A stretch of DNA of 64,000 nucleotides from Chrysogorgia sp. JL179-B06 (taxonomy: Eukaryota; Cnidaria; Anthozoa; Scleralcyonacea; Chrysogorgiidae), in the NCBI GenBank assembly GCA_035772405.1, contig JAYKKM010000496.1, positions 784,501 to 848,500 of the forward strand. The letters are read 5' to 3'. A program made the translations under genes and the position numbers. Shown piece after piece: positions 61,901 through 64,000 of the stretch. Each line of letters starts with the position of its first letter. The first letter of the stretch is position 1. A model generated the notes under the pieces. That model saw only the letters and a list, made by a program, of their open reading frames with translations. It did not search any database and was not told the DNA's origin.

Positions 61901-62811
61901 ACTCAGCACTTTTGCTCTCTGTATTTGACGTGGATAGGACCTGTACCTGGATTAAGACTAAGTTGTGTTCAGCTGTGACTGTTTTCTATGTGTTTTCCCT
62001 TTCAGGCATCTACTTGGCCCATTCCTACCAGCACTCTCATCAGCGTATGGTAACCATCTACTACATGATGCCCATCTTCATTCTCTTATTACATCACTAG
62101 CCACGTGGCAAGATGAGTTTGCTAATGCTGACTTTTGTGATGTTGTATTTGATAACTTCTTACTGACCATGTTAAATCAAGAAAGTATCCTTAGACATAC
62201 TCTCAGACTGCTTCACTTTGTTAACCCCAAGATGGACTCCAACAAAGTCGTAGCAATGTTAACAGCAACTCAACCATCCCCCGAGGTACATTATGCTGTA
62301 TTATGTATAATAACATACATAAGAATAAATATGAAAGCTGCTAATGTCTCAAAAGAACTGGATATTATAATATGAAAAGGAGAAATAAGAGAACGTCAAT
62401 GTGTTGAAAAATACGTAAGAGTACTTACGTATATTAATGGACGACGTTTCGGATGGTGTGTCGTTCTTCAGGTCAGATAGAGAATGAGAACAACGCGAGC
62501 TCTCTCTACATATGTGTGTGGATGACATAATGATGTCATACATATCCTGTTTATTAACTATGGTAGAAAATGTTCAAGACAGTTGGATTGTATTTTTCAT
62601 TTTGGTTACCATAACTCTTTTTGTTTACTCGTTTTTATTTCAGAACTCTGAGGTGATTCATGAGTTGCATTCATCAATCGTCGACAAAGTGGCAGGAACT
62701 AACTCATCTACACCCAATTCTTCATCAATTGAGCAACCGTTGTCTGCTTCATCTTCAGGAAATTCTGCTATGTCGTCACCACTGAACTATCTCCCACCTT
62801 CTTCTGTGTAG
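58955..62811 (+). CDS. NELF-B (COBRA1), promoter-proximal pausing factor subunit
   Basis: Six exons: 58955-59829, 60437-60539, 60695-60790, 61169-61377, 62006-62285 and 62644-62811, 576 residues (human ~580). NELF-B binds NELF-C and NELF-E in the complex that holds RNA polymerase II near promoters. Collinear with the family from LPSLIPALPLLDLHS through EVKRQIWIKHQPLFGD, VLQFLRTLFLRTKEAHYCTL, VDPCHKFTWCLDACIR, VLCDPFAIN, LGLGAWTMIESQVF, HLLGPFLPAL and the Ser/Pro tail. Start: M at 58955 gives MAGFEE, matching the family length. An upstream in-frame ATG at 58889 would add 22 residues. Polyadenylation signal AATAAA at 63249. Confidence 0.97.
59862..60180. mobile_element. Fold-back element in NELFB intron 1
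   Basis: Same family as 20668-20968: GAGGATTTTACATATCCGTA, AAAGTTACTGGATGTGATGT and the complementary ACATCACATCTGGTAACTTT, with the outer complement near 60180. The centre has TTCTAAACCAGTTTTCTT. Confidence 0.75.
60850..61078. mobile_element. Fold-back element in NELFB intron 3
   Basis: CTGGATATAATACGAAAAGA near the left pairs with CTTATCATATTATATCCAG at the right, with TTAATGTGTTGAAAAA and TTTTTCGACACATTGAAG inside. A relative at 62330-62500 lacks the right arm. Confidence 0.7.
61740..61985 (+). pseudogene. LINE C-terminal fragment in NELFB intron 4
   Basis: Reads KAPSCKTSTYQASYFNHIAK, LWNSVCKVAPPSSLSSITIF and later CTWIKTKLC, the typical end of L2/CR1-like reverse transcriptase proteins (YQxSFF...LWN...FK...CTW). 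Only the tail is present. Confidence 0.75.
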
Positions 62812-62852
62812 ATAGGAGATGGAGTATTACAAATAATGTTAACTTGATTCAT

Positions 62853-63042
62853 TAGATGTGTGAAGTTGATTGTCCAGGTTGTTGTAGACTAAGTCTTGAG
62901 AAAGACTATTGTTGGTGACTGACGTTTCAATGGCCTCAGTGGCGAAGATGATGATTGCTGCTTAAGCCGTCGAAACATCAGTCACCAACAATAGTCTTTC
63001 TCAAGACTACAACAACCTGGACGATCAACTTCACACATCTTA
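62853..63042. mobile_element. MITE of the TTAGATGTGTGAAG family in the NELFB 3' UTR
   Basis: Both inverted ends are present (TTAGATGTGTGAAGTTGATT and GATCAACTTCACACATCTTA). It lies between the NELFB stop (62811) and the AATAAA at 63249, so it is probably transcribed in the mRNA. Confidence 0.85.
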
Positions 63043-63248
63043 TTAATAATTTGTGCAACAGTTGTAGCATACAATGTGTTTTATATAGACAGAGTGTTTT
63101 TTATTACAGCCACTCATTGTGAAAGATATTCAACCAAGAATATAGCTGGTGCAATTAGGTCTTGCACCAGTATGTTACTCCTTATTAAATGTAACTAATG
63201 ACATAAATTTTACAAAATTTCCAGTGTAAATAATAGTGTTGTAAAAGC

Positions 63249-63254
63249 AATAAA
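63249..63254 (+). terminator. NELFB polyadenylation signal
   Basis: AATAAA 438 bp after the stop, with a second AATAAA-like word 16 bp on. The best candidate for NELFB 3' end formation. Confidence 0.6.
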
Positions 63255-63344
63255 GAATGTCATAAATAAAAAAATTAATATAATATTATTACAAGAACTT
63301 CTACAGTATATTTTCACCGGAAATCAACTGAAGCAACAATGAAA

Positions 63345-63534
63345 ACTTCCGCCGGAAATGAAAGCGCACGCGCTAATTACGTGACGTAACATGATTGTCA
63401 TAGCAACGTCAAAACAGTCCGCCTGAGTTTATTCTGGATTCCTGGACAGATCGAAGAAAGTTGGAAAATAAGCAGCAAACACTTTTTCTTTCGCATAAAA
63501 AACAAACGGACTAGCTAAAAGGTACTCTGAGAGA
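63345..63534 (+). promoter_or_regulatory. Candidate promoter of the next gene
   Basis: Clustered sites: ETS-like palindrome TTCCGCCGGAAAT at ~63348, CRE-like TGACGTAA at ~63382, and X-box-like GTCATAGCAAC at ~63397, a half of the RFX site found upstream of ciliary genes. Order and spacing suggest a promoter. No TATA box. Confidence 0.45.
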
Positions 63535-63586
63535 ATGCCAAGACCAAGGTTGAAGTTCCTTTGCTGGGGAACGGTCACTGGGGCAG
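63535..63586 (+). CDS. Possible first exon of an unidentified gene (runs off the window)
   Basis: ATG at 63535 opens MPRPRLKFLCWGTVTGA and meets a GCAG/GTAGGA donor at 63586 (phase 1). The rest of the window (63587-64000) would be its first intron. Too short to identify. An upstream regulatory cluster supports a transcript here, but the exon itself is weakly supported. Confidence 0.3.
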
Positions 63587-64000
63587 GTAGGACTGAACAA
63601 ATACTTGTTAATTTTGAGCTGTTTTACCGCAAAGTGGCTACTTTGCAACTTTAAATTTCAGCGAATCAGCCGTATCATTCCAAAATAAGTTAGGGAAACA
63701 TTGTTCAAAGAGATATTTATTTTGTTACAATGAAAAAACCGATGCGCGCGTTCTATTTTTTACAAACTTGAACAGACAAAGTACGCGGAATACAACAAAA
63801 AATGCGCGAATTTATAAATCTAGTTTCATATCTTGCGCGAATTTATAAATCTAGTTTTGTTACAAAACGAGGAAATTTTCTGGAAAACTTGCATGCCGCT
63901 AGTTTCAAAGCTGAAAAGAAATATTACAGGCTGCCGTTGGTTTTCAAAAGGTTCATTTCCAAGTTGTTGTTTGAGCTACAATGAAATGATATTACAAAGG

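Overview
The window is from an animal genome, most likely a cnidarian. The genes are intron-rich and AT-rich, separated by microsatellites, tRNA-derived SINEs, fold-back elements and decayed LINE and hAT fragments. Two genes carry the minicollagen-type cysteine domain C-x3-C-x3-C-x3-C-x3-CC next to polyproline, and one of them also has two Gly-X-Y blocks of minicollagen length. That combination is known from cnidarian stinging-capsule (nematocyst) wall proteins. The sequence alone does not give the species.

Layout. 1-10195 is a ~184-bp satellite with higher-order structure that flips strand at 5035/5036 and again near 9607-9638. 10243-30782 holds three plus-strand, head-to-tail genes for secreted structural proteins. 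Gene A (5' exons missing) has a PA14 domain, unknown modules, two minicollagen-length collagen blocks, polyproline and one CRD. Gene B has a signal peptide, a 90-codon module shared with gene A, and a very large exon with a collagen-like GTTGSP repeat. Gene C has two fibronectin type II domains, polyproline and seven CRDs. 31753-45137 (minus) is gene D, a ~1000-residue secreted protein in 19 exons with an F5/8 type C domain, a fucolectin (FTP)-like domain and two LEA-like 11-residue repeat arrays. 47128-49181 (plus) is a small secreted or type II membrane protein. 51719-62811 is conserved housekeeping sequence: CDC7 (minus), UXT (minus) and NELFB (plus), the last two head to head. A possible further gene starts at 63535.

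Genes A-D look like an extracellular, capsule or adhesive matrix neighbourhood. Nearly every module is bounded by phase-1 introns, which suits exon shuffling. A and B share a homologous exon of identical length, and A and C share the CRD. CDC7 (replication-initiation kinase), UXT (prefoldin-like) and NELFB (pausing factor) are unrelated neighbours.

Exon models were built by hand from GT/AG sites and reading-frame phase. For UXT, CDC7 and NELFB they agree with the known family proteins over their length. For genes A-E they are predictions from the sequence only. No homology search could be run.
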